Shown piece after piece: positions 26,541 through 35,018 of a stretch of DNA of 53,129 bases. The notes under the pieces were generated by a model. The model did not search any database and was not told the origin of the DNA. It saw only the letters and a program-made list of their open reading frames with translations. Both the position numbers and the translations under genes were made by a program. The stretch comes from Planctomycetota bacterium (lineage in GTDB: Bacteria > Planctomycetota > Planctomycetia > Gemmatales > Gemmataceae). The DNA is taken from assembly GCA_009920765.1 (NCBI GenBank), contig RFZJ01000018.1, positions 1 through 53,129 of the forward strand, read 5' to 3'. Position 1 is the stretch's first letter; the number at the start of each line of letters is the position of its first letter.

Positions 26541-28631
26541 TCAGGCAGAAAGCCTTTTCCCGTGAACTTCAAACATTCGCTGATAAGCAGTACAATTTTC
26601 AATCAACTCTTTATGGGTACCAACTGCGGATACAACGCCACCATCAAGAACCACAATACGAGAAGCTATCTCCAAGGTGTTTAATCTGTGGGTGATAACA
26701 AAAGAGGTTCGCCCTTTAAGAAAATCTCTCATGACCTGATGAATTAAAGCTTCGCTCTCGGGATCGGATTGGCTTGTAAATTCATCAAGGATGATAATTG
26801 CTGGATCGCGCAGAATTGCTCGAGCCAAGGCAATCCTTTGTTTTTGCCCACCAGAAAGTTTATTACCAGATTCACCAGCCATGGTGTCATAACCTTTGGG
26901 AAGATTAAGAATAAAATCATGAGCAAAAGCCTTCTTTGCTGCAGATTCAATGCTGGCTTTTGTCGCCCCCCTGGTTCCATAGGCAATATTGTTATAAATG
27001 GTGTCATCAAAAAGAACGGTTTCCTGGGTAACTACACTGATTTTTTTGCGCAAGCTACGAAGATTAATATTTCGAAGATCTTCTCCGCCTAGAAAAATCG
27101 TACCATGATCTGGATCATAAAATCTCGGGATCATGCCCATGAGTGTGCTTTTTCCGGAGCCATTATGCCCTAGAATTGCTATCGTTTCCCCTTCATAAAT
27201 CGAAAGATTAATATTAGTAACAATTGGCCTACCCGGATCATAACTAAAGCAAACCCCTTTAAATTCTATCAAAGGTTTCTCAATCTCTGCCATTTTCATA
27301 GGCATATCACCATGCCTGGAACCGTAATCCAAGCATAAGCCATGTTCACTTTTAATAAAGGCGGGGCCCTCACAATTCGCACCTACCCTAGGTTGTTTAT
27401 CCATAAAAAAGAAAATACGATCAGAGGCAGCACAGCCCGATTGGATTTTGGTAAAAACGCTCGACAATTTGCGCACCGGATCTGCGATTGCAGCAAGAAG
27501 AACATAAAGTTGTAATAAACTCTCGGGTTCAATCGGGTGCTGACTCATACGCATACCAAAAAGCATTGTTTCATGTTTTAAAACAAGAAATGAACCTGCA
27601 AGTAAAGCACCGACCACTGCAGCAACACCCAGCAACTCAATAATCGGACCTGCACAGGCATCAATATTAACCACAGTCATCGACTTTAAATAATAATCAT
27701 AAGTGGCAGCCCTGAACCTACGGCGCTCATATGGCTCCATGGTATATGACTTAACCAACTTAATGCCTTGAAAAGTTTCCTGAAGAATTTTGTAAATGCT
27801 AGACATTCTTTCAAGCAGGCGCCTGGTAGCCTGCTTCATGAGTCGACCAATTTTTCCGAGAATGAACGCTGCCACCGGAACCAAAATCAAAAACAAAAGA
27901 GTCAATTGCCAGCTGATGCAAGCAGCGAAAATAACACAACTTATGGCACGTAATGGTTCTGCGATGACTTTCCCAAAAAGTGTTTTCAAACCTGAGCCAA
28001 CGGACTCCATATCGTTTGTAAAGCGAGCCATCAACTCGCTGGTGCCCTGCTCTCCAAATTGATCAACATCCAAGTGAACAACATTACGATAAAATCGATT
28101 ACGCATATCGTATAAGGATAGGTTAACAACACTCCCCACAAGGGACTCTTGGAAAAATTCAAAAATACATTTAATGAAAACACCAATCATTACAAAACCG
28201 AGCACATAAGCAAGGGTGGTGAAACTATCACGAGGCAGATAAGCGTAGATATATTTATGCGCAACCAGATACCAATCCATCTGTTTACGGGCATAAACCA
28301 GTTTGCTTTCAACCTTCACGAGCGCATGGGTATGCTCCCTGCGTTGCTGTTCAACAAATTTATTAAGCTGCAACTTCTCAAGTTCTTTAGATTTTTCGTT
28401 CAAGGCATCCGAGACCGCTTCAATTTGTTCAATCTCTTTGTTGCAATTTGCAATGCAAGAATCCACCCATTCATGAGGACTTTGATCATTATTCAAGAGC
28501 TTTAGAACGGGATAAATGGAAGTAAAATTAAGCCCCCAAAGAACGGCAGCAAAAACCGCACAAAGAATTGAAATAACCAACCTAATTCGATAAGGCCAAG
28601 CATAACGCAGAGCTCTAAGAAAATTCTTCAT
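26541..28631 (-). CDS. ABC exporter, MsbA/lipid-flippase type, permease fused to ATPase
   Basis: Homodimeric type IV exporter probably flipping a lipid or glycolipid across the inner membrane. The ATPase has Walker A GHNGSGKST (488-496), signature LSGGQ (592-596), Walker B IIILDE ending at 616-617, and an H-loop histidine at 648. The segment after Walker B reads FTSQSDPES where most members have ATSALDxxS. Between the first and second membrane segments lies a long charged, probably coiled-coil insert (about 53-130), much longer than in MsbA. At 696 residues the protein is about 110 longer than MsbA, from this loop and a linker near 400-465. It is the first gene of the exporter/ArnT-like/GT2-like operon. 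Lipid A precursor transport is plausible but not shown. Confidence 0.9.
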   Translation of the reverse strand: MKNFLRALRYAWPYRIRLVISILCAVFAAVLWGLNFTSIYPVLKLLNNDQSPHEWVDSCIANCNKEIEQIEAVSDALNEKSKELEKLQLNKFVEQQRREHTHALVKVESKLVYARKQMDWYLVAHKYIYAYLPRDSFTTLAYVLGFVMIGVFIKCIFEFFQESLVGSVVNLSLYDMRNRFYRNVVHLDVDQFGEQGTSELMARFTNDMESVGSGLKTLFGKVIAEPLRAISCVIFAACISWQLTLLFLILVPVAAFILGKIGRLMKQATRRLLERMSSIYKILQETFQGIKLVKSYTMEPYERRRFRAATYDYYLKSMTVVNIDACAGPIIELLGVAAVVGALLAGSFLVLKHETMLFGMRMSQHPIEPESLLQLYVLLAAIADPVRKLSSVFTKIQSGCAASDRIFFFMDKQPRVGANCEGPAFIKSEHGLCLDYGSRHGDMPMKMAEIEKPLIEFKGVCFSYDPGRPIVTNINLSIYEGETIAILGHNGSGKSTLMGMIPRFYDPDHGTIFLGGEDLRNINLRSLRKKISVVTQETVLFDDTIYNNIAYGTRGATKASIESAAKKAFAHDFILNLPKGYDTMAGESGNKLSGGQKQRIALARAILRDPAIIILDEFTSQSDPESEALIHQVMRDFLKGRTSFVITHRLNTLEIASRIVVLDGGVVSAVGTHKELIENCTAYQRMFEVHGKRLSA

Positions 28632-28870
28632 GGAAAGACCGATCCTTGGTCAAATGCCAAATAAATCCCACTGATAACTAAATGTAAGTAGCAAAAATTG
28701 ACTCAAATTAACAAGACATGTTCAGGAAAGATAAATTTCCATTCTTAATCAACTTTGCTGTTCAGAAGCCAAAGGAGCTGCATATTGCCGAAAAAATCGG
28801 CATTATCGTTACAAACCATGAAAAGCCCCATGCAAAACTCAATTTGACCATTTTGTTTATTTATTCCAAT

Positions 28871-28899
28871 TTGACAAGCAGGGTGATTATTGTTTACAT
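28871..28899 (+). promoter_or_regulatory. Promoter candidate of the MarR-family gene
   Basis: A perfect TTGACA (28871-28876) is followed after 17 bases by TTACAT (28894-28899, three of six matches to TATAAT). Transcription would begin about 45 bases before the ATG at 28950. The -10 overlaps a palindrome and a direct repeat (next entry). Confidence 0.5.
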
Positions 28900-28916
28900 T
28901 CGAATGGTTATTGTTT
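28887..28916 (+). promoter_or_regulatory. Candidate MarR operator: palindrome flanked by direct repeats
   Basis: TTATTGTTT occurs at 28887-28895 and again at 28908-28916, 21 bases apart (two helical turns). Between them is the perfect palindrome CATTCGAATG (28897-28906), which overlaps the -10. MarR proteins are dimers that usually bind palindromes over their own promoters, so an autoregulatory site is a reasonable guess. Confidence 0.4.
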
Positions 28917-28949
28917 TCGCAAGGCTTATTGATGAATGAGTGAAATATT

Positions 28950-29432
28950 ATGGTTTATCAAACAAATTCGAGACCATTGGGTACCCTGGCCCAACAAATT
29001 GTAGATTTAAACAATCAAATTAGTCTCGCCCAGCCTAGAACCAAAAGAAAAAACAAAGGCCTGAAAGAAATGGAGTTTCTTACTCTATGCCACCTTCGGA
29101 ATAAAGATTTAATGAATGTTGGAGATATTCAGAAGTTGTTAGGAGTGCTACCGGCACAGATGTCTCGAATTATTCGTTCTCTTGAAAACCGAGATATTGC
29201 ATTAATTTCTTGCAGTATTAACACTTTAGATAAGCGAAAAATTGATGTTATTTTAACGGATGCTGGAAACAATGCCTTTGAGAGCCACCAAACTACCCGA
29301 GTAAGTTTTGTCCAAGAACTGCTGCAAAAGTTAAATGATGAAGAAATTGATGATTTAAAAAAGCTTGTGGATCGACTAACGGATTTAATCATTGAAAACT
29401 CAAAAAACCACGAAAGTTTATCCAACGTTTGA
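28950..29432 (+). CDS. MarR-family winged-helix transcriptional regulator
   Basis: A 160-residue regulator with the MarR core: a basic N-terminal region, a helix-turn-helix near 70-105 (DIQKLLGVLPAQMSRIIRSL), and the wing DKRKIDVILTDAGNNAF, in which D-x-R-x-x-x-x-x-L-T is the family signature. C-terminal helices (about 118-150) would form the dimer interface. ATG at 28950 is 10-16 bases after a weak GAGTGA. It is divergent from the exporter operon and may regulate it, itself, or both; the operator candidate lies upstream of this gene. The ligand is unknown. Confidence 0.86.
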   Translation: MVYQTNSRPLGTLAQQIVDLNNQISLAQPRTKRKNKGLKEMEFLTLCHLRNKDLMNVGDIQKLLGVLPAQMSRIIRSLENRDIALISCSINTLDKRKIDVILTDAGNNAFESHQTTRVSFVQELLQKLNDEEIDDLKKLVDRLTDLIIENSKNHESLSNV

Positions 29433-29650
29433 AAACACCCCCTCTTTTTTTAACACTTAAAGTATCTTGTGCATTTTCGGCAATTATTTTAGATAACTAT
29501 GCAATTTTAAGTTTACATCTTACGATAAGTCTTGCATTTTATAGGATATATATCATTCTAGGGCTATTGTTTGGTTAATCTATTTTGATTATATGACGAT
29601 TAATGCAAGTAAGTATGCTAATGGAACTAGTGGTATCTAAGGGGTTCTCC

Positions 29651-29833
29651 ATGGAGAAATGGTTATGTTGGGGATCCATGGGGGCAGCAGGGATAGTTTT
29701 ATTATTGTTTATCCTTGATATTGCTATCGGTCTGCCCTTTGGCCGTTCAAATATTGTCGTAGATGCAATTGCAATTATTTGCAGTATTGCCGTTCTTTTA
29801 TTGTCTTGGGATGCCTTCAGAGATTTGGGTTAG
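29651..29833 (+). CDS. Small two-segment membrane protein, function unknown
   Basis: Sixty residues with two hydrophobic segments (about 7-24 and 34-51), separated by a short FGRSN turn and ending in SWDAFRDLG. The open frame begins at 29603, but the ATG at 29651 has AAGGGG seven bases upstream, and the sequence before it has no coding character. The regular hydrophobicity and good ribosome binding site suggest a real gene. I cannot name a family. It lies alone between the MarR gene and the convergent CobA-HemD gene, with 218 bases of AT-rich sequence before it. Confidence 0.65.
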   Translation: MEKWLCWGSMGAAGIVLLLFILDIAIGLPFGRSNIVVDAIAIICSIAVLLLSWDAFRDLG

Positions 29834-29845
29834 ACAATTTAAAAT

Positions 29846-31408
29846 CTAAAGTCTTTTAGCATATCTTATTTTTGACCAATCGTTAACCATTTCTTCAATC
29901 ATTCCCTCGGTGGTAAAGTTTTTAGAACTAAGGGCATTACCCCACCCTAATTTTTTCACCTCTTCCGATGTAAGCGGACTAATTGCAACAACTTTGGTTT
30001 TTCCTGCAAGAATTCCTTCAGCAACAGATTCCCCCAATGAATCATATAGCGCTCTAGCACTGTTTGAGCTAGTTACCGCAACGTAATCCAGAACAGTGTT
30101 TGACAGCATCGATTTAATATTAGCAATTTGTTCTTGTGGAGCGGGGGTTTGGGAATATACATGCAGATCTGTAATCTGACAGATTTTGGATAATTCTTGG
30201 CTAAGTAACGGCCTACCTTCCTTGGCCCTAGCCAGAAGAACTTTCCTACCTTTGACCAAAGGAAACAAGGCTTCAATTAAACCCTCAGCATCATGTCTAG
30301 GGGGAATCAGATCTGGATAAATATGAAATGTCTTTAAAGCAATCGCGGTAGAGGGGCCAATACAAGCAATTTTCAAATTTAAAAGAGTCCGGATATCAAA
30401 ACCAAGTTGCAAAAATCTTTGCAGAAATTTCTCGACACCATTGGCGCTTGTAAACACGAGCCAATCAAAAGTAGATAGGTTCTTTATTTCACCATCAACA
30501 AGACTCCAATCCTCTGGATTTTTGATAATCATTGAGTCAAACTGAAAAACATTCGCACCTAGATTCTTCAGCTTGGCAGAAAAGTCAACTCCCTGCCCTT
30601 TAGGTCTTGAAATCAAGACCGAAGCATTGCCCAACGGAAGCTTATTACGCCACCCCCAAAGGCCAAGATGGTTTGCAGCGGAGCCAATAATAATAACAGC
30701 GGGCGGGGCAAAATTTTCTTGGACAACAAGTGTGGTTAAATTGCCAAGAATGGTATTGGCTTGTTTTTGCTGAGGCAGAGTAGTGTCTGAAATGATGGCA
30801 ACGGGTGTTTGCGGGTTCATCCCTTGTTCAAGTAAATTCGACTGAATGACTTGCGCCCTTTTCACCCCCATATAAAAGACCAAAGTACCCGGAAATTTTG
30901 CAATTTCTGGCCACTGAAGAAAACTATCGGGTTTGCCCGCTTTTTCATGCCCCGTAATGAACGCCACTGCGCTAGAAAATTCTCGATGCGTAAGAGGAAT
31001 ACCAGAGTAAGCACTCGCCCCAAGTGCAGCGGTAACACCGGGAACAATTTCAAATGCAATGCTCTTAGCAATCAGGGGTTCGATTTCTTCGCTACCCCTG
31101 CCAAAAAGGAGTGGATCTCCACCTTTAAGGCGTGCAATTTTCAGTCCCTTGAAGGCATTGGACACCATTAAATTGACCAAGACTTCAATTCGTTCAGGAT
31201 GGCAACCTGGCAGAGATTCAGCGCAAATTTTGGGAGTTTCGTCAGGAAGAAGTTGCAAAATTTGAAAAGATACCAGCCTGTCGTAAATAATTAAATCAGC
31301 ATCATTTAATATTTGCTGCCCACGAACGGTAAGCAAGCCTGGATCCCCCGGGCCTGCCCCAATGAAATAGACAAATCCATTCACAACTTCACTCAAATTG
31401 AAACTCAC
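29846..31408 (-). CDS. Uroporphyrinogen-III C-methyltransferase fused to uroporphyrinogen-III synthase
   Basis: A CobA-HemD fusion. Residues about 10-250 are the SAM-dependent methyltransferase that makes precorrin-2 (VYFIGAGPGDPGLLTVRG, the LKGGDPLLFGRG loop, EIVPGVTAALGASAYSGIPLTHR). Residues about 260-510 are the uroporphyrinogen-III synthase that closes the tetrapyrrole ring (VLISRPKGQGVDF, WLVFTSANGVEKF, VAVTSSNSARALY). The protein sits at the branch between haem and sirohaem/cobalamin. The start is a GTG at 31408; a second GTG eight codons in (31384) has a better ribosome binding site (GAGTGAAG), so the true N-terminus is uncertain. tatC ends 17 bases upstream, so the two may be one operon. 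Confidence 0.94.
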   Translation of the reverse strand: MSFNLSEVVNGFVYFIGAGPGDPGLLTVRGQQILNDADLIIYDRLVSFQILQLLPDETPKICAESLPGCHPERIEVLVNLMVSNAFKGLKIARLKGGDPLLFGRGSEEIEPLIAKSIAFEIVPGVTAALGASAYSGIPLTHREFSSAVAFITGHEKAGKPDSFLQWPEIAKFPGTLVFYMGVKRAQVIQSNLLEQGMNPQTPVAIISDTTLPQQKQANTILGNLTTLVVQENFAPPAVIIIGSAANHLGLWGWRNKLPLGNASVLISRPKGQGVDFSAKLKNLGANVFQFDSMIIKNPEDWSLVDGEIKNLSTFDWLVFTSANGVEKFLQRFLQLGFDIRTLLNLKIACIGPSTAIALKTFHIYPDLIPPRHDAEGLIEALFPLVKGRKVLLARAKEGRPLLSQELSKICQITDLHVYSQTPAPQEQIANIKSMLSNTVLDYVAVTSSNSARALYDSLGESVAEGILAGKTKVVAISPLTSEEVKKLGWGNALSSKNFTTEGMIEEMVNDWSKIRYAKRL

Positions 31409-31425
31409 TTGAGAGCTGAATAATC

Positions 31426-32520
31426 TTACACACCAACCATCTCGTCAGGTTCTGGAACATCAATTCCATAATCAGGCCTAGAAGGTGAAATTTTGCACAT
31501 AAAAATGCCTAATTCGTAAAGAAGACTCATTGGGACCCATAAGAAAAGCATGCTGAACGCATCCGTGGATGGAGTTGCGACAGCGGCAAAAAGCGCCATT
31601 GCAAACCATGCATATTTTCTGTTCTTTTTAAACATTTCGACATTCATAATGCCCAGTCTTTCTGCAAACACCATCACTAATGGAGTCTGAAAAGAAAGAC
31701 CAAAAACAACTGGCATGAAAATTGCAAAACTAAGCCACTCGTTCAGTCGTAAATCTGGTTTTAGCCCAAGCCATTCGTTGAACCACAAAAGAGCCTCAAT
31801 AGCTTTGGGAATCACAAAAAATTCACAAATAAAGACACCGGATAAAAACAAAACAATACTGAAAGGCAAATAGACATGCACAAGTTTTTTCTCATGCGGA
31901 TACAACCCCACTGCCACAAAAGACCAAACTTGAAAAAATATCCACGGACTCCCAATCACAATTCCGCACACGATACAAACCTTAAAATAAACCATGAAGG
32001 CTTCTTGAACACTTAATGTACTCATGGCATCGAAATCCCCGATTTTTCTTTGGGATTCACCCATTAAAGCCGATTCTTTAAGCGGTTCTTTGTGGGAAAC
32101 CCAAAGAGTAACCGTTTCATTTTTCAGCTTTTCTTCCGACAAATCCGCTGGGGGCTTAATTTCGCTGATTGTCTGGGATGGGCCACCTTTAAAAAGCGCT
32201 TCCAACTGGGCTCTGGAAAATATCAAACCAGTAAATTCAGTCGGTTTATTCAACTCAACCAAAGTTGAATCTGTACCATTGTCCAATTGCTCCCGAACCA
32301 ACGCAACCCTTCGTTCATAAAAATTTTTAAGCTCTGACTTCACAGGCAAAGTAATAAAATCAACAACATATTTGCCAATAAAAAAACTAAAAATAAAAGC
32401 AACAAAAAAGCCCTTGAAGGCATTTATTAAATGCGAACGCAAATCTTCAAGGTGATCACCAAAAGACATCCTTGTGTCAGCAAAGAAATCTTCAGGATCT
32501 GGTGCTTTGTTCAAAGCCAT
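31426..32520 (-). CDS. tatC: Sec-independent protein translocase subunit TatC, with enlarged first periplasmic loop
   Basis: Core receptor of the twin-arginine export system. The N-terminal FGDHLEDLRSHLINAF (20-35, from the ATG at 32520) is the signal-peptide-binding signature, and six membrane segments follow. The first periplasmic loop runs from about 53 to 178, over 120 residues against about 35-45 in E. coli TatC; its inserted part is hydrophilic and charged. SVQEAFMVYFKVCIVCGIVIG and VFGLSFQTPLVMVF match the later conserved segments. A TTG at 32535 opens the frame, but ATG 32520 has GGA at good spacing. TatA/TatB genes are not in the window. Downstream is the CobA-HemD gene. Confidence 0.93.
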   Translation of the reverse strand: MALNKAPDPEDFFADTRMSFGDHLEDLRSHLINAFKGFFVAFIFSFFIGKYVVDFITLPVKSELKNFYERRVALVREQLDNGTDSTLVELNKPTEFTGLIFSRAQLEALFKGGPSQTISEIKPPADLSEEKLKNETVTLWVSHKEPLKESALMGESQRKIGDFDAMSTLSVQEAFMVYFKVCIVCGIVIGSPWIFFQVWSFVAVGLYPHEKKLVHVYLPFSIVLFLSGVFICEFFVIPKAIEALLWFNEWLGLKPDLRLNEWLSFAIFMPVVFGLSFQTPLVMVFAERLGIMNVEMFKKNRKYAWFAMALFAAVATPSTDAFSMLFLWVPMSLLYELGIFMCKISPSRPDYGIDVPEPDEMVGV

Positions 32521-32621
32521 ATAATCCAACCCCAACTATTCTGTAAACACGCCTTCTATCAATTTACATAAACACAAAATATTAGCCATTATCTATTTAA
32601 GAGACTGGCATTGCCATTGCT

Positions 32622-32716
32622 AAGTTTAAAGTTTATCAGGCAATTTGCCGATTAAATCTTAAAGTTTAATTATGTAAAGTTTAAGGATTAAACGGGCCGG
32701 TAAAAAAAGATTAAAC
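32622..32716. repeat. Short AT-rich direct repeats upstream of the lipoprotein pair
   Basis: AAAGTTTA occurs at 32628-32635, 32661-32668 and 32676-32683, and GATTAAA occurs at about 32650, 32686 and 32709, all on the plus strand in the 186 bases between divergent tatC and the first lipoprotein gene. The second and third AAAGTTTA are 15 bases apart. Low-complexity drift is possible, but the two alternating words look like binding-site repeats. Confidence 0.4.
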
Positions 32717-32721
32717 GAGCT

Positions 32722-32964
32722 ATGAAAAAGGTTGCCATGTACACAAGATTATTCGTATTTTTAGCATTAGTAATGGCTTTAGGCTGCAGGAACCTTGAAG
32801 GCCCCAAATATCATAAGGAGCATCCTGAGAAGATCGACAGTGCGGCTTATAATATCGAAGAACAGAAAAGGCGTGGCAGAGAATTGATCGCATTGCCCGA
32901 TGCAAGCCAAAATGTTGCCCCAAAAACTGGCATAGAAACATACGGACCGTCAGGAAGGTGGTAG
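32722..32964 (+). CDS. Small predicted lipoprotein
   Basis: An 80-residue protein with a basic start (MKKVAMYTR), a hydrophobic segment and the lipobox ALGC, with the lipidated cysteine at position 22. The mature part of about 58 residues is polar and has no known domain. The GAG before the ATG is a weak ribosome binding site. It is followed after 30 bases by a second lipoprotein gene. The export and lipid-anchor prediction is fair; function is unknown. Confidence 0.7.
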   Translation: MKKVAMYTRLFVFLALVMALGCRNLEGPKYHKEHPEKIDSAAYNIEEQKRRGRELIALPDASQNVAPKTGIETYGPSGRW

Positions 32965-32994
32965 AATAAGGTATAGTTTAAAATGGGAACTAAC

Positions 32995-33411
32995 ATGAAA
33001 AATACCTTATTTGCCTTTTTCCTCCTTTCGTGGCTATTTACCCTAGGCTGCCAATCAGTTTCAGAAAAAGCAGCATCTGTTCAACCATTGGCAGAAAACG
33101 CCCCGGTTCCACCTTACCAAGACTTGTTATCCCGTGCTCGCAACCAGTCATCGGTGGCAACAGAATCTTTTTTCATTAATAACTGGGCAGAACTAGAAGA
33201 TGCAGCAAAAGGTCTGGAGCAGACATCAAGGTTGATGTCAAAAAGTGGGGATATGCCAGAAAACAAAAAAGAAGCAATTCTAGCGGCATCATCCGATCTA
33301 AATCGAGAAGCAGCGAAATTGAAAGAAGCATGCAGAACAAAAAACGAGGCGGAAGTTAATACACAACTTCAGAAGATCACTTTAAAAATACGGGAACTAA
33401 GAATTAATTAA
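32995..33411 (+). CDS. Predicted lipoprotein with alpha-helical mature domain
   Basis: From the ATG at 32995 (preferred over 32983 because GGGAA lies five bases upstream) the product is 138 residues: MKNTLFAFFLLSWLF, lipobox TLGC with the cysteine at 19, a linker of about 40 residues, then a charged, probably helical region (WAELEDAAKGLEQTSRLM and the segment to the C-terminus). This shape recalls c556-like helical bundles but no CxxCH haem motif is present. It is the second of two adjacent lipoproteins; the 3' end overlaps the convergent rsmA end by four bases. Confidence 0.75.
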   Translation: MKNTLFAFFLLSWLFTLGCQSVSEKAASVQPLAENAPVPPYQDLLSRARNQSSVATESFFINNWAELEDAAKGLEQTSRLMSKSGDMPENKKEAILAASSDLNREAAKLKEACRTKNEAEVNTQLQKITLKIRELRIN

Positions 33412-34373
33412 TCAGCCATTTCATCAGATTGCATAGAAGCAAACAAACCTCCACCAAATTGCGAACAAAGCCTGAGATGATCAAGGGGGGAAAGAGTTTC
33501 CGCCCTTAATTCGCCTTTGATATCAAGAAAAACAAGCTTGGCGTCAATCTCTGCTTTTGAAAGCTTATTATCAGGCATTGATAAAAGCGCACCCCGTAAA
33601 TTTTTCCTACGATGAACATACAATCCTCTTAGGAAATTTCGAAAACAAAGTGGGCCATCCTCAGGACTCACCCCTTCAAAAATGAGCTTACTTCTAAGCA
33701 ATGGGCATGGCTCAATTTTAATAATCGCAGAGTCAACCTTGGGTCTGGGCCAAAAAGCTGCGGGAGAAATCCGTCGCACTATTTCCACATTAGCAAGGCT
33801 TTGAAAAAGAATCGGGAGTGCTCCAAAATCCTTACTTTTTGGTTTTGAAATGATTTTTTCAGCAATCTCCAACTGGACCATTGCAACGATTTTAGTGGGT
33901 GGGGTCCTGCTAATCAGCAAATTACTCATCACGGGGGTTGCAACCGCATAAGGAAGATTAGCGACCAATTTATAGCCAGAAATACCCGGCATTGAAGTAA
34001 TCTCTGCAAGTTTTTCGATGACTTGCGGCTGAATCTGATTCTTACCTTTTAAAATATCACCCCGATGGAGAAAGAATCTACGCCGTTCAATCACCGTTTC
34101 TTCTGTTAATTTTTGAAAAGCAGGATCCAACTCAACACTTAAGAGAAATCCCGCAGCCTCCACCAATCGATTAGAAAGACTTCCAGTACCACTCCCCACC
34201 TCCAAAACAGCATCGGAGGGCTGCAAATCAGCACTATTAACAACAAGATCCATTAGGTTTAGATCGATGAGAAAATTCTGACCCATTTTGTTTTTAGGCC
34301 ATATGTTTCTGCTTTTTAAAAGTTCAGTCAAATAGGACTGAGTCTGCCTGGGAGGAATATCATAAAGATTCAT
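33408..34373 (-). CDS. rsmA: 16S rRNA dimethyladenosine transferase
   Basis: Dimethylates two adjacent adenosines near the 3' end of 16S rRNA during small-subunit assembly. Motifs: KMGQNFLIDLN (about 29-39), SAM-binding LEVGSGTGSLS, acidic VELDP, and the catalytic NLPYAVATPV. FWPRPKVDSAIIKI is the conserved C-terminal-domain entry. Length (321) is slightly above average. ATG at 34373 lies three bases after the ribE stop, so the two are translationally linked. It is the last gene of pssA-ribE-rsmA. Confidence 0.95.
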   Translation of the reverse strand: MNLYDIPPRQTQSYLTELLKSRNIWPKNKMGQNFLIDLNLMDLVVNSADLQPSDAVLEVGSGTGSLSNRLVEAAGFLLSVELDPAFQKLTEETVIERRRFFLHRGDILKGKNQIQPQVIEKLAEITSMPGISGYKLVANLPYAVATPVMSNLLISRTPPTKIVAMVQLEIAEKIISKPKSKDFGALPILFQSLANVEIVRRISPAAFWPRPKVDSAIIKIEPCPLLRSKLIFEGVSPEDGPLCFRNFLRGLYVHRRKNLRGALLSMPDNKLSKAEIDAKLVFLDIKGELRAETLSPLDHLRLCSQFGGGLFASMQSDEMAD

Positions 34374-34376
34374 CGA

Positions 34377-34982
34377 TTACTTTTTACCTTTAAAAAACAG
34401 TTGGTAGGCCCGCATGGCATATTTTGCAATCATATCTGTTTCAATGTTAACCATATCCCCAGGCTTTTTGAGTGCAAGGGTTGTCATTGCAAGTGTATGC
34501 GGAATCAAGGCAACGCTGAATTTATCCTTTTTTACCTGAACTATGGTTAAACTAACACCTTCTACGCAAACAGAACCCTTATCTACTACAAAAGGTTTAA
34601 TCGAATCTGGAAGCGAAAACCAAACATCCACCCATGGGCCTGATTTTTCGATTTTCAAAACCTCAGCAGTGGTATCGACATGGCCTTGAACAAAATGACC
34701 ACTAAAATCGCTACTCGCAGAAACAGGTTTTTCCAAATTTACCTTCATGCCAACACGAAGGACAGCGAGATTAGATTTTTTAAGAGTCTCTGGCCCCACT
34801 TCAAAAACCGCTTGGTTACTCTTTTGGGAAATCACAGTTAGGCATACGCCATTTATCGCAATGCTAGCCCCAATTTTTATTTTTTTAAAAAAATCATCGT
34901 GCGAAATTGAAAGCGATATCCCTACGCCCTGCGATTTTACAGCAGTCACCGTCCCCAAGGATTCTACGATGCCAGTAAACAT
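34377..34982 (-). CDS. ribE: Riboflavin synthase alpha chain
   Basis: Converts two 6,7-dimethyl-8-ribityllumazine molecules to riboflavin plus a pyrimidine. The N-terminus MFTGIVESLGTVTAV is diagnostic. Two repeated lumazine-binding domains follow, marked by INGVCLTVIS in the first half and VCVEGVSLTIVQ in the second; GHFVQGHVDT is the linker motif. Open frame continues upstream to a TTG at 34994 and an ATG at 34988, but family members begin MFTGIVE, so 34982 is preferred. It lies 36 bases after pssA and 3 before rsmA. Confidence 0.95.
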   Translation of the reverse strand: MFTGIVESLGTVTAVKSQGVGISLSISHDDFFKKIKIGASIAINGVCLTVISQKSNQAVFEVGPETLKKSNLAVLRVGMKVNLEKPVSASSDFSGHFVQGHVDTTAEVLKIEKSGPWVDVWFSLPDSIKPFVVDKGSVCVEGVSLTIVQVKKDKFSVALIPHTLAMTTLALKKPGDMVNIETDMIAKYAMRAYQLFFKGKK

Positions 34983-35018
34983 TTGCATTGCCAAAAAAAA
35001 GAGACGAAAAGAAGTGGC

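Larger units (their letters stand above)
28632..28949. other. Intergenic region upstream of the ABC exporter and MarR genes
   Basis: This 318-base AT-rich region separates divergent genes. It contains a good promoter candidate for the MarR gene (28871-28899) with palindrome and direct repeats. A 73-codon open frame at 28718-28939 has no recognisable product or good ribosome binding site and I do not call it. I see no clear promoter for the exporter. Confidence 0.5.

Noticed and set aside
28718..28939. 73-codon open frame upstream of the MarR gene
   Set aside because: No recognisable product, no good ribosome binding site, and it overlaps the promoter candidate for the MarR gene.
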